DNA of 64,000 bases from Lysinibacillus xylanilyticus (GTDB lineage: Bacteria; Bacillota; Bacilli; Bacillales_A; Planococcaceae): positions 806,001 through 870,000 of the forward strand of contig NZ_MDDN01000001.1 of assembly GCF_001708185.1 (NCBI RefSeq), given 5' to 3'. The notes beneath the pieces were generated by a model. The model had not been told where the DNA came from. It worked only from the letters and a program-made list of their open reading frames with translations, and did no database searches. The position numbers were made by a program, and so were the translations under genes. The first letter of the stretch is position 1. Each line of letters starts with the position of its first letter. Of this stretch, positions 50,275 to 58,480 are shown piece by piece.

Positions 50275-50967
50275 ATGCAAAAAATGTTTTTTTCTCTATC
50301 CGCATTACTTCTAACAGCCGTTTTAGTCGCAGGATGTACTTCTGATAAAACAGAGGAATCTGATACTCAAAAAAATGAGCCATCAAATACACCGACTGAA
50401 CAACAACAACAACCAGCAACTGAGGATAAAGCTGTAGATGAATCGCAAGAAACCCCTGCATCAAACGAAACAAATAAAGACAACACAGACACTTCAGCTA
50501 AGACAGAACAAGAAGTTAAATACAAACAAAAAGGCGAAGACAAAACTGAAAAAGCAACTGAATCTAAAAGTGTTGATCAAGGCTATAAAATGCAACAGCT
50601 ACCTGGATTTACACTTTCTCCAGAAGAGCCAGGTAAAGACATGTTAGTTTCTAATGAAAATTCAGAAGTATTTATGCGTGTCGAAACAGTTGATGCATCA
50701 CAATCAAGTTATGCTGATGCAAAAACATCTATGCAAGATCATATGAATGCTGTTGGTGCACCAGTAGCCTTATCTTCTGAGGAACTAGCTGCATTTAAAG
50801 ATGCTAAAAACGTTGAGGGTTATGTTGTAGACTTTGATACTGAAAAAGTAGTCGGCGTTGTTTTTGAAAAAGACGGTTTAATTACAAAACTAACAATTCA
50901 CGATAACGACGAACTAGATTTAACAGATGCTATGCTTAAAATGGCGTCAACTATTTCTAAAAAATAA
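50275..50967 (+). CDS. Lipoprotein of unknown function
   Basis: Protein of 230 residues with a lipoprotein signal: hydrophobic stretch 5-19 and lipobox LVAGC with Cys21. A long low-complexity linker follows (about 24-95; Glu, Lys, Thr, Gln, Asn, Asp-rich), then a compact C-terminal domain about 100-228 (YKMQQLPGFTLSPEEPGKDML ... LDLTDAMLKMASTIS). Surface-anchored. I recognise no family. ATG after AAGGAGGG. Confidence 0.82.
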   Translation: MQKMFFSLSALLLTAVLVAGCTSDKTEESDTQKNEPSNTPTEQQQQPATEDKAVDESQETPASNETNKDNTDTSAKTEQEVKYKQKGEDKTEKATESKSVDQGYKMQQLPGFTLSPEEPGKDMLVSNENSEVFMRVETVDASQSSYADAKTSMQDHMNAVGAPVALSSEELAAFKDAKNVEGYVVDFDTEKVVGVVFEKDGLITKLTIHDNDELDLTDAMLKMASTISKK

Positions 50968-50973
50968 TTTTCA

Positions 50974-51013
50974 AAAAGACTGTAGACAAACTTGATTGCG
51001 CTACAGTCTTTTT
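50974..51013 (+). terminator. Terminator of the lipoprotein gene
   Basis: AAGACTGTAG ... CTACAGTCTT hairpin followed by TTT. Confidence 0.88.
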
Positions 51014-51089
51014 ATGTTTTTAAAAGCTTTCCTTGTGCTAATAGAAACAAAGGTGACGGATAGAACATCAAAATGGGAGGTTCTTACAT

Positions 51090-51126
51090 TAAAAAAAGTT
51101 GCCTCAAATGCATTGAGACAACTCTT
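51090..51126 (-). terminator. Terminator of the MarR-family gene
   Basis: AGTTGTCTCAA-TGCA-TTTGAGGCAACT hairpin followed on the reverse strand by TTTTTT. Confidence 0.9.
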
Positions 51127-51127
51127 T

Positions 51128-51574
51128 TTAATAAGACAGATCCTTTATAGACAGCCCTAATTTTTTTAATAAAGTAATAGCTTGGTCTTTTTCTTCAAGC
51201 GACAGCACACTCATCAATTCATGTAATTGACGTTCATGTTCAGGAAATAGTTCTCCCATGAATTCTTCACCTTTATCTGTAATTTCCGCATAGGTAACAC
51301 GGCGATCTGATGGGCAGGAGACACGTAATAAGTATCCTCTTTTTTCAAGCTTGTCAATGACATACGTAATAGACCCACTAGCCAGCAAAATTTTATTGCC
51401 AATTTGCTGTAATGGCTGTCTTCCTTTATGATAAAGAAGCTCTAATACAGCAAATTCAGTTGGGTTTAATCCATTCTCTTGAAAAAATTGATGTGTCGTT
51501 TCATTAATTGCTTTATGCGCACGTGACAATACAATATATAGTTTTAAAGATTGCTTTAAATCTTCTGACGTCAT
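51128..51574 (-). CDS. mhqR: MarR-family regulator, MhqR (YkvE)-like
   Basis: Protein of 148 residues with MarR fold: LKLYIVLSRAHKAINETTHQFF, then GLNPTEFAVLELLYHKGRQPLQQIGNKILLASGSITYVIDKLEKRGYL (winged HTH) and wing SCPSDRRVTYAEITDKG. Wording resembles B. subtilis MhqR, which represses quinone-detoxification genes. There too it sits beside a sporulation histidine kinase gene (kinD), as here. ATG after AGGAAAAGG. A strong promoter lies upstream. Its regulon cannot be read from this window; symbol given with moderate confidence. Confidence 0.65.
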   Translation of the reverse strand: MTSEDLKQSLKLYIVLSRAHKAINETTHQFFQENGLNPTEFAVLELLYHKGRQPLQQIGNKILLASGSITYVIDKLEKRGYLLRVSCPSDRRVTYAEITDKGEEFMGELFPEHERQLHELMSVLSLEEKDQAITLLKKLGLSIKDLSY

Positions 51575-51607
51575 ATCCTTTTCCTCTCATTCGCTCTCTA
51601 TACAGCC

Positions 51608-51637
51608 ATTATAGCGATTTTAGAAAAGCATTGTCAA
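51608..51637 (-). promoter_or_regulatory. Promoter of the MhqR-like gene
   Basis: On the reverse strand TTGACA (51637-51632), 18-base spacer, TATAAT (51613-51608). Both hexamers are perfect consensus. Confidence 0.85.
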
Positions 51638-51693
51638 AAGCAATATTTAATTTTGTCCAATCATGGAGATTTATGCAACCAGTATGACTCCTT

Positions 51694-53172
51694 TTATGTT
51701 ACTAAATAAGCAGAATCTTTCGTGGATACATCCATTTTATCTATCTGGTTGAATGTGTAAATTGGGAATTGTAAGTGGAAGCATGTCCCCTTCTGTAATT
51801 CGCTATTCACACCTATTACACCCTCATGCTCTTCAATCACCTTTTTCACGAAAGCAAGGCCTAGTCCTGTCCCTGTTGATTTCGTCGTGTAAAAAGGTTG
51901 GAATAAGTTTTGAAGGGTAGTGCTATCCATGCCGGCACCTTCGTCTTTAATCATTAGTTCTACAATCGCACAGTCAATAACATTCATTTCTACTGTGATC
52001 GTTCCACCATTATTCATGGATTCCATCGCATTTTTAATAAGATTCATGAATACTTGCTTTAAGCGATTCTCATTGCCTCCAATATACACTTGGCTAGAAG
52101 GAGAGATATATTGAATCATAATATTTTTCATAAGCGCATCTGGTAGCATAAACTCAATCACTTGCTTCACAATGCTGTCTATCTCTAATAATTCCACCTT
52201 CATACTTGTAGGCTTGGACAATACTAAAAGCTCGGATAAAATTTGTTCCATCCTTTGGAGTTCACTATCGATAACAGATAAATACATGCGTGACTCTTCA
52301 TCAGCTTTTAGCTTTAATAATTCGGTAAAGCCCTTTAAAGAAGTTAATGGATTACGAATCTCATGGGCAATACTCGCGGCCATTTGTCCGACAACATTTA
52401 AAGCTTGCTGATGTTCTACTTTATGTTGAAGTTGTTTCTTTTCTGTTTCATCGTTAATGACTGTGACAATAATATTGTTATATTCATCAAAAATACTCGA
52501 TATTTCATAATAGCAAGTTCTGCTAACTTGAGTTTCATCAACTACATGAATGCTTGCATGTTTTTCACCCATCAGTTTAGAAAGGTATGTTGTAATTTGA
52601 CCATTATTCAACGTAAATGTATCAAATATGTGTTGATGTGCCTTATGAAGTAGCTGTGATTTTTCTAGTTTTAAATACATTTCAGCATACTTATTTAGCC
52701 CAAGAATTATACCGCTAGCGTCACTTACAATAACAGCATATGGTAAGTAATCATAAGCATTGAAAAATTGTGATTTCTCTTGCTCTTGGCTAACATACAA
52801 TTCATGAGCTATGTCATTATTTAACGTTGAAATTTGCGCAACAATTTCTTCTGTGTTCGGATCATAAAAACATTTGAAGGACATCATTTCGTATCCATTA
52901 CTAGCTGTTTGAATATTGAAGATTTCTTCTGATCTCAAATCACTTTGTAATTGTTTGATGAACTTCGCCCAATTTAAATTTGATGGCTCGTCCATAGCTA
53001 AGTAGCCAATATATGTTGAATTAAGGTTAAAAAGTTTAATAGCAGCCTCATTCATGTTCAAAATTTTTCCTGCTTTATTAAGAATAAGTGTTGGTGACGA
53101 AGTACTTTTCATAAGATTTCCAAAACATTGATTAATATCATTTTGCTTCAACTTTCTCACCGAACCTTTCAA
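51694..53172 (-). CDS. Orphan soluble PAS-histidine kinase, sporulation-kinase-like
   Basis: Protein of 492 residues with no TM helices. Two PAS domains (about 20-120 and 135-240), HisKA with phospho-acceptor His270 in SIAHEIRNPLTSLKGF, and HATPase with N box (NLIKNAMESM), G1 (DEGAGM), FYTTK and GTGLGLAFVKKV. The SLKGF/LKLKA wording and lack of a cognate response regulator are typical of KinA/KinE-type kinases feeding the Spo0 phosphorelay (inference). Start TTG 53172; a GTG four codons later, right behind GAAAGG, is an alternative. It ends about 120 bases upstream of the MhqR-like gene. Confidence 0.82.
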   Translation of the reverse strand: MKGSVRKLKQNDINQCFGNLMKSTSSPTLILNKAGKILNMNEAAIKLFNLNSTYIGYLAMDEPSNLNWAKFIKQLQSDLRSEEIFNIQTASNGYEMMSFKCFYDPNTEEIVAQISTLNNDIAHELYVSQEQEKSQFFNAYDYLPYAVIVSDASGIILGLNKYAEMYLKLEKSQLLHKAHQHIFDTFTLNNGQITTYLSKLMGEKHASIHVVDETQVSRTCYYEISSIFDEYNNIIVTVINDETEKKQLQHKVEHQQALNVVGQMAASIAHEIRNPLTSLKGFTELLKLKADEESRMYLSVIDSELQRMEQILSELLVLSKPTSMKVELLEIDSIVKQVIEFMLPDALMKNIMIQYISPSSQVYIGGNENRLKQVFMNLIKNAMESMNNGGTITVEMNVIDCAIVELMIKDEGAGMDSTTLQNLFQPFYTTKSTGTGLGLAFVKKVIEEHEGVIGVNSELQKGTCFHLQFPIYTFNQIDKMDVSTKDSAYLVT

Positions 53173-53370
53173 AAGAGTAAAAAACCTCTTAATCGAATTT
53201 TGAGCCTTTCTATACTTTATGACTGTACGATTCTATTATTACAAAATTTAGTAAATTTAAGTATTTAAAATTATTTCACGAACTGTTCACAAAATAAATA
53301 GGTAAAAAGAATTATATTGTACGACAGCTACTTGACTGTTACAATAAGAAATTGAAGGGAAGATTATTGC

Positions 53371-55110
53371 ATGAATACTATTTTAACTACGTTAAACGCA
53401 AAGTATATTCACACAAATTTAGCTTTGCGTTATTTAAAAGGTGCTGCTTTACCAGAATTTAATCCAGTCATTGCAGAATATACTATTAAAGATCCTGCTT
53501 TTAATATTGTATCAGATTTGTTTCAAAAAAAACCTGATATTGTAGGATTTAGTTGCTACATTTGGAATATTGAAGAAACTATTCACGTTATTAAAATGTT
53601 AAAAATTGTCTGCCCAAATGTTAAAATTTTGCTCGGGGGTCCAGAAGTTTCTTACGATTCCCACCACTGGTTACGCAGAATTGAAGAGGTTGATTTCATT
53701 GTTATGGGCGAAGGAGAAACTTCCTTTAAACAATTACTACGCTATTTACATGGAGAAATTCCATTGGAGGATGTTCCAGGGATTTGCTACTTAGAGGATG
53801 GTAAAGTACGGATTCACGCACAGGCGCCAAAAATAGATTTGCGTGAGTTGCCAAGTCCATTTCGTTTTGAGGAGGACCTCCCTCATCTAAGCAAACGAAT
53901 TCAATATATTGAAACAAGTCGAGGCTGTCCATTTAGCTGTCAATTTTGTTTATCTTCTATTGAAGTAGGCGTTCGTTATTTTAACCGAGAAAAAATAAAA
54001 GAAGATATTCGATTCTTAATGGACAACGGTGCGCGTACTATTAAATTTGTTGACCGTACATTTAATATAAGTCGCAGCTATGCCATGGAAATGTTCCAGT
54101 TTTTAATCGATGAACATAAGCCAGGCGTTGTATTCCAATTTGAAATTACCGCAGATATTATGCGTCCTGAGGTTATCCAGTTTTTAAATGATAACGCACC
54201 AAAAGGTCTTTTCCGTTTTGAAATAGGTGTTCAGTCAACGAATGATTTAACAAATACGCTTGTACAGCGCCGTCAAAACTTTGAAAAACTAACGCGTACA
54301 GTGACGATGGTCAAAGAAGGCGGAAAGATTGATCAGCATTTAGATTTAATTGCTGGTTTACCAGAGGAAGATTATACAAGCTTCCGTCAAACCTTTAATG
54401 ATGTTTTCGCAATGCGACCAGAGGAATTACAGCTTGGATTCCTAAAACTTCTGCGTGGTACAGGCCTTCGTCTAGAGGCTGAAAAATTCGGCTATACGTA
54501 TGTGGACCAATCTCCTTACGAGATTTTCTCAAACAATGTCTTAACATTTGATGATATAGTACGCATTAAACATGCAGAGGATGTACTGGAGAAATATTGG
54601 AACGATCACCGTATGGATTATACGATTGAATACTTAGTAACTGAAGTGTTTGAAACACCATTTGATTTCTTCCAAAATTTCGGTACTTATTGGGAAACAA
54701 AAGGTTGGTCGCGTATCGGTCATCAGCTCGAGGATTTATTCCGTCGTTTATTAATGTTTTTAGAAACTGTAGAAGGTGCCGATTTAACTATCATTCAAAG
54801 CCTAATGCAACTAGATTATTTAACGGCTCAGCAGTTCCAACCACGTAAATTATGGTGGAAAGAGCGCCCTACAGAGGAGCAACAAAAAGCACTTTATAAT
54901 GCTTTACGTGAAAACCCTGCAATTGCAGGTGAGGAATTCGCCAGCTTCAATCTATCCGAAAAAGAGTTGTTTAAACATACGCTCATTATTCCACATCACG
55001 TTGATTACCAAAATTTCTCAAATGGCAAAATTGTACAAAAAAATGGTTATCTCTTAACTTACTTCCGTCACGGTCAAGCACCATACTTTGCATCAATCCA
55101 CTCTATATAA
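53371..55110 (+). CDS. B12-binding radical SAM protein (DUF4080-type)
   Basis: Protein of 579 residues. N-terminal cobalamin-binding Rossmann fold (about 1-125; PDIVGFSCYIWN, LLGGPEVSY), radical SAM domain with cluster ligands Cys186, Cys190 and Cys193 in RGCPFSCQFC, followed by TIKFVDRTFN and FEITADIM. A DUF4080-like C-terminal region from about 370 ends near ILTYFRHGQAPYF-type sequence. There is no His of the DxHxxG class visible in the B12 region, so base-off binding may differ. The reaction is unknown; methyltransferases and ring-forming enzymes share this order. ATG after GAAGGGAAG. Monocistronic with its own terminator. Confidence 0.87.
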   Translation: MNTILTTLNAKYIHTNLALRYLKGAALPEFNPVIAEYTIKDPAFNIVSDLFQKKPDIVGFSCYIWNIEETIHVIKMLKIVCPNVKILLGGPEVSYDSHHWLRRIEEVDFIVMGEGETSFKQLLRYLHGEIPLEDVPGICYLEDGKVRIHAQAPKIDLRELPSPFRFEEDLPHLSKRIQYIETSRGCPFSCQFCLSSIEVGVRYFNREKIKEDIRFLMDNGARTIKFVDRTFNISRSYAMEMFQFLIDEHKPGVVFQFEITADIMRPEVIQFLNDNAPKGLFRFEIGVQSTNDLTNTLVQRRQNFEKLTRTVTMVKEGGKIDQHLDLIAGLPEEDYTSFRQTFNDVFAMRPEELQLGFLKLLRGTGLRLEAEKFGYTYVDQSPYEIFSNNVLTFDDIVRIKHAEDVLEKYWNDHRMDYTIEYLVTEVFETPFDFFQNFGTYWETKGWSRIGHQLEDLFRRLLMFLETVEGADLTIIQSLMQLDYLTAQQFQPRKLWWKERPTEEQQKALYNALRENPAIAGEEFASFNLSEKELFKHTLIIPHHVDYQNFSNGKIVQKNGYLLTYFRHGQAPYFASIHSI

Positions 55111-55115
55111 TAAGA

Positions 55116-55155
55116 AACGCTAGTCCATTAATAAATAGTTGGACTAGCGTTTTTG
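55116..55155 (+). terminator. Terminator of the B12-radical SAM gene
   Basis: AACGCTAGTCCA ... TGGACTAGCGTT hairpin followed by TTT. Confidence 0.9.
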
Positions 55156-55682
55156 CATTCATAAAAAATTCTTAAATTTCTTAGTAACCTTAAAATGAAA
55201 CTTAACAATTACTTTTTAATGCCCTCATTTTCAAGAAAAGCCATACTTTCTTATGGTCACCAGATGTGTAAGAAGGCATTACAATTATCCTAAAAAAGTT
55301 TAGAACTAATTTCTCAGTACACTAATGTAGACATCTTGTATATAATACCCATTATTTAGTCGTTACACTCAGGAAAAAACAATTTAAAATTTTTTGACAA
55401 TTGTATGACAACAGCTATTTTTTTCAATTAAGCACTCTAAGTCACTTTTTATGAATAGTTTTTCTATTAAGGTAACCTTTAAAATCCTCAGTTTCATTTA
55501 TGATATTTCAATAAACTTTAGCGTCTTTCGGACTTGCAAACAAAGGAGATTTACCATTTCCGATGATTCCAAGCACTTTATCTGAACCCTTAGTAAAATT
55601 AGCTATGAGAATAACAATGCCTCACAAAGAGTTAAATTAAAAAGAAATTACTCTATAAAAATTCATCTAACTAAAAATTACG
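55156..55682. other. AT-rich 530-bp gap, no assured gene
   Basis: No long open frame. One ribosome-site-like AAAGGAG at about 55541 precedes a possible 25-codon frame (opening MIPSTLSEPLVKLAMR, starting ATG about 55562) with over-long spacing. The gap ends at a forward-pointing terminator (55683-55721) that no called forward gene needs, so a short forward transcript is possible. No riboswitch recognised. Confidence 0.3.
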
Positions 55683-55721
55683 AAGCCCAGGTACTCAATT
55701 TTGAGCCTGGGCTTTTTAAGA
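55683..55721. terminator. Terminator between the gap and ktrD
   Basis: AAGCCCAGG ... CCTGGGCTT hairpin. The forward strand has TTTTT immediately after; the reverse strand has a poorer run (CGTAATTTTT). Confidence 0.8.
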
Positions 55722-55732
55722 TGTGTCCGTAC

Positions 55733-57088
55733 TTAACCAATTATTACCCGCTCTTTAGGATAGTGATAGCTAGATTTTTTGCCTCTACCGCCACCACCGA
55801 GAGTGTACAGGAAGGAAATTAAACCGACACGACCAACAAACATTAAAATCATAATAATAATTTTACCAATTACTGATAAATCGGAAGTGATTCCTAAAGA
55901 CATCCCACAGGTTCCGAATGCTGACGTAATTTCGAAAATTATTTGAATGAGTGTCGCGTTTGGCTCCGTAATGAGTAAAATAATTGTTGCGACTAATACC
56001 ATAAAGAATGCCAATAAAATGACAACAAACGAGCGGAATACATCAATTAAATGTATTTCACGTCCGAATACTTGAATATCCTCTTTTCCTCGTGAAAAAG
56101 TAATTAAGAATAGAATGGCCATTGCAAACGTTGTTGTTCGTATCCCACCACCAACTGAACTTGGTGATGAACCAATAAACATTAAAAAGCTCATAAAAAT
56201 ATCTGTCGCTTCACTAAAAGTTGTTACATCATACGTCGTAAGTCCAGCTGATCGCGTTGAAACAGAATGGAACATCGCAGAAAACAGCGCCTCATGCCAA
56301 GGCATTCCCTTAAAGGAATGGAATGATTCGAGTAAAAAAATAACGACAGCCCCTACCACAAATAGAATGGCATATGTAGAGGTTGTTATTTTAGTAAATA
56401 AACTAAATCGAAAATTCTCATGGCGATGGAGTAAAAAAGTTTTCACTTCTATTAGTACAGGGAATCCTATAGCACCAAGTACAATGAGCACCATCGTTAC
56501 CAGTTGAACAAAGTAATCGTTATGAAACGGTAGTAAACTCATCCCTGTAATATCAAAACCGCCATTTGTAGTTGCAGAAATGGAGGCAAAGACACCATGA
56601 ATCAGGGCTTCTTCCCAAGTATCAAAATAATTGGTAAAGTGCAAAGTTAAGATAAACGCCCCCACTACTTCAATGCCAATTAAGATTTTCAATATTTCTC
56701 GAATTAATTGAACAACCCCTGACAAATTGTATTGGTTATGGTCAATCATTATTAATTGACGCTCGCGCATACCAATTTTTTTCCCAACAAGTAACCAAAC
56801 AAAGGTACCAAGTGACATAATGCCAATTGCCCCTAGCTGTAAAATAACAAGGACCATCACGAGCCCAAATGTTGTATAACTCTCAGAAATATTGATTGTT
56901 GTTAAACCTGTTACACTAACTGCACTTACTGCAGTAAACAAGCTATCTAATAATGAAACTTCCACACCTTCTTGATGTACGCCTGGTAGCCGTAGTAACA
57001 GAAAGGAAATCGCTATAGCTATAAAATAATAAGAAACAAGTACCTGAAAAGGCGTTACAAGTCTATTTGATGTTTTTTTCCAGGGCAC
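55733..57088 (-). CDS. ktrD: K+ uptake channel subunit KtrD/KtrB (TrkH family)
   Basis: Membrane subunit of 451 residues with four M1-P-M2 repeats. The filter Gly is seen in each P loop: VSVTGLTT, TTNGGFDIT, TRSAGLTT and GTCGMSLG. This is the Ktr pattern. It is probably the channel partner of the KtrC ring encoded at 4.3 kb; KtrB is the alternative name. Start GTG 57088 (MPWKK) after AAGGAG. No ydaO/yuaA c-di-AMP riboswitch lies upstream. K+ uptake through Ktr is Na+-dependent in relatives and inhibited by c-di-AMP at the RCK subunit. Confidence 0.87.
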   Translation of the reverse strand: MPWKKTSNRLVTPFQVLVSYYFIAIAISFLLLRLPGVHQEGVEVSLLDSLFTAVSAVSVTGLTTINISESYTTFGLVMVLVILQLGAIGIMSLGTFVWLLVGKKIGMRERQLIMIDHNQYNLSGVVQLIREILKILIGIEVVGAFILTLHFTNYFDTWEEALIHGVFASISATTNGGFDITGMSLLPFHNDYFVQLVTMVLIVLGAIGFPVLIEVKTFLLHRHENFRFSLFTKITTSTYAILFVVGAVVIFLLESFHSFKGMPWHEALFSAMFHSVSTRSAGLTTYDVTTFSEATDIFMSFLMFIGSSPSSVGGGIRTTTFAMAILFLITFSRGKEDIQVFGREIHLIDVFRSFVVILLAFFMVLVATIILLITEPNATLIQIIFEITSAFGTCGMSLGITSDLSVIGKIIIMILMFVGRVGLISFLYTLGGGGRGKKSSYHYPKERVIIG

Positions 57089-57150
57089 TTTAACAACTCC
57101 TTCTCACATAATGCTAAACCCGATAGATATTAGTATAGGAAAAATACATA

Positions 57151-57184
57151 AAAAAAGAAAGAGGAATAGATACGACTATTCCTC
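57151..57184 (-). terminator. Terminator of ykoY
   Basis: GAGGAATAG ... CTATTCCTC hairpin followed on the reverse strand by TTTCTTTTTTT. It lies beyond the repeat copy G that separates it from the stop codon. Confidence 0.85.
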
Positions 57185-57324
57185 ATCAATTACGCCTCGG
57201 CATAATTACGTCCGGAGGCATTAGGCCAAAACGATGTTGGTCACTCAGGCGTTTTCACAGGATGTGAGGTTCTTAGCCTGAGTTCCTTTTATTTCAGCGG
57301 ATGTTGTTTGCTGAAATAAGTTAA
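57185..57324. repeat. Dispersed repeat family, full-length copy G (abuts the ykoY stop)
   Basis: Clean copy of about 140 bp: ATTACGCC-TC-GGCATAAT, TACGTCCGGAGGC, TTAGGCC, GATGTTGGT, stem ACTCAGGC / GCCTGAGT enclosing TTCACAGGATGTGAG, and the final stem TTATTTCAGC / GCTGAAATAA. On the reverse strand the element begins TTAACTTATTTCAGC right after the ykoY TAA. Confidence 0.88.
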
Positions 57325-58089
57325 TTATTTATCTTGATTTTTATGACGTACACCTACAAGATAACCTCCTAGTGCGATGGCTAATAACACAATCCAGAAA
57401 GTTAACTCCCATGCAGTAGAATGTGGGAAATCTACAGGTAAAATGCCCACTTTCTCATGTGACAAAGTTAGCACAACAAGCTTAACACCTACCCAACCTA
57501 CAATTAAAAACGCAGCGGTTTCAAGTGATGGGTAGTCATTTAATATTTTTACAAACCATTGTGCCGCAAATCGCATCATAATGACTCCGATAAATCCACC
57601 AAGTAACATGACAATAAATTGACCACCGTTGATGCCGCCAACCTCAAAGTTACCTACTTCAGGTAACGTTACAGCAATGGCAACTGCAGCAAGCATAGAA
57701 TCGATAGCAAATGCAATATCCGCCGCTTCCACCTTAAGAACTGTCATCCAAAAACCAGAGCCCTTTTTCTTAACCTTTTCATTAGACTCCTCTGTTGAAT
57801 CCTTTTTATAATGCAAATCATATATATTTTTGGCAGACATAAATAATAAATAAGCTGCTCCCAACGCTTGGATTTGCCAATAATTTACCAATATCGTGAT
57901 AACAAAGAGTGCTGCGAATCGGAATATTAACGCTCCGAATAATCCATAAAATAACGCCTTTTTTTGTTGCTCTTGTGGTAAATGCTTCACCATCACAGCC
58001 ATTACAACCGCATTATCTGCTGCTAATAGCCCTTCTAATACTACAAGTACAATAAGCACCCAACCGTATTGTAAAAAAATTGATTCCAT
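57325..58089 (-). CDS. ykoY: TerC-family Mn2+ exporter YkoY
   Basis: TerC-family membrane protein of 254 residues with seven or eight helices. The family metal-binding motif is present in VLEGLLAADNAVVMAVMVKHLP (about 17-38), and the second half-repeat has VEAADIAFAIDSMLAA. Members export Mn2+, also supporting metalation of exoenzymes in B. subtilis (MeeF/MeeY). The yybP-ykoY riboswitch directly upstream supports manganese control. ATG after AGAGGGAGG. Confidence 0.92.
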   Translation of the reverse strand: MESIFLQYGWVLIVLVVLEGLLAADNAVVMAVMVKHLPQEQQKKALFYGLFGALIFRFAALFVITILVNYWQIQALGAAYLLFMSAKNIYDLHYKKDSTEESNEKVKKKGSGFWMTVLKVEAADIAFAIDSMLAAVAIAVTLPEVGNFEVGGINGGQFIVMLLGGFIGVIMMRFAAQWFVKILNDYPSLETAAFLIVGWVGVKLVVLTLSHEKVGILPVDFPHSTAWELTFWIVLLAIALGGYLVGVRHKNQDK

Positions 58090-58149
58090 TCAAGTGCCTC
58101 CCTCTAAAGCTCTGTATACTCAAAATAGTTTTTACTATTCGAGTACAAA

Positions 58150-58345
58150 AGAAAAGACCTCTGCCCTTTTAAAAAGGCAAAGGTCTCGCTAAGCAAATAA
58201 ATACCTGACACTTCATGATCAGTACTTCTCTCTATTACGCATAGAGTTATTCGCCTATCACACCCGATGGTAAAAACCATGTCATGACGAATGTGAATCC
58301 AGATACATCGCTCGTATCAGTTAGCTACTCCCCTTTGACAACATG
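58150..58345 (-). ncRNA. yybP-ykoY riboswitch (Mn2+) with terminator
   Basis: On the reverse strand: conserved AAAGGGGAGTAGCTAAC at the 5' side, the second conserved segment near AATAACTCTATGCG, and 3' the terminator hairpin AGACCTTTGCC ... GGCAGAGGTCT (58155-58186) followed by TTTTCTTTTG. The conserved GCGAGACC overlap lets P1 and terminator exclude each other. Mn2+ binding should favour read-through into ykoY. Confidence 0.93.
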
Positions 58346-58370
58346 TCGAAGGATTTTCTTTTGTAAACTT

Positions 58371-58399
58371 ATTATAGCACTATCATTTAAGGCTGGCAA
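58371..58399 (-). promoter_or_regulatory. Promoter of the riboswitch-ykoY transcript
   Basis: Reverse strand TTGCCA (58399-58394), 17-base spacer, TATAAT (58376-58371), just upstream of the aptamer. Confidence 0.82.
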
Positions 58400-58480
58400 A
58401 GTTATCTTGCCATTAATTCGTAGTTGAACCAATCGGGTGTTTACGGGCAGTTAATGACCCGTTTTCCACTGATTGAAGTT

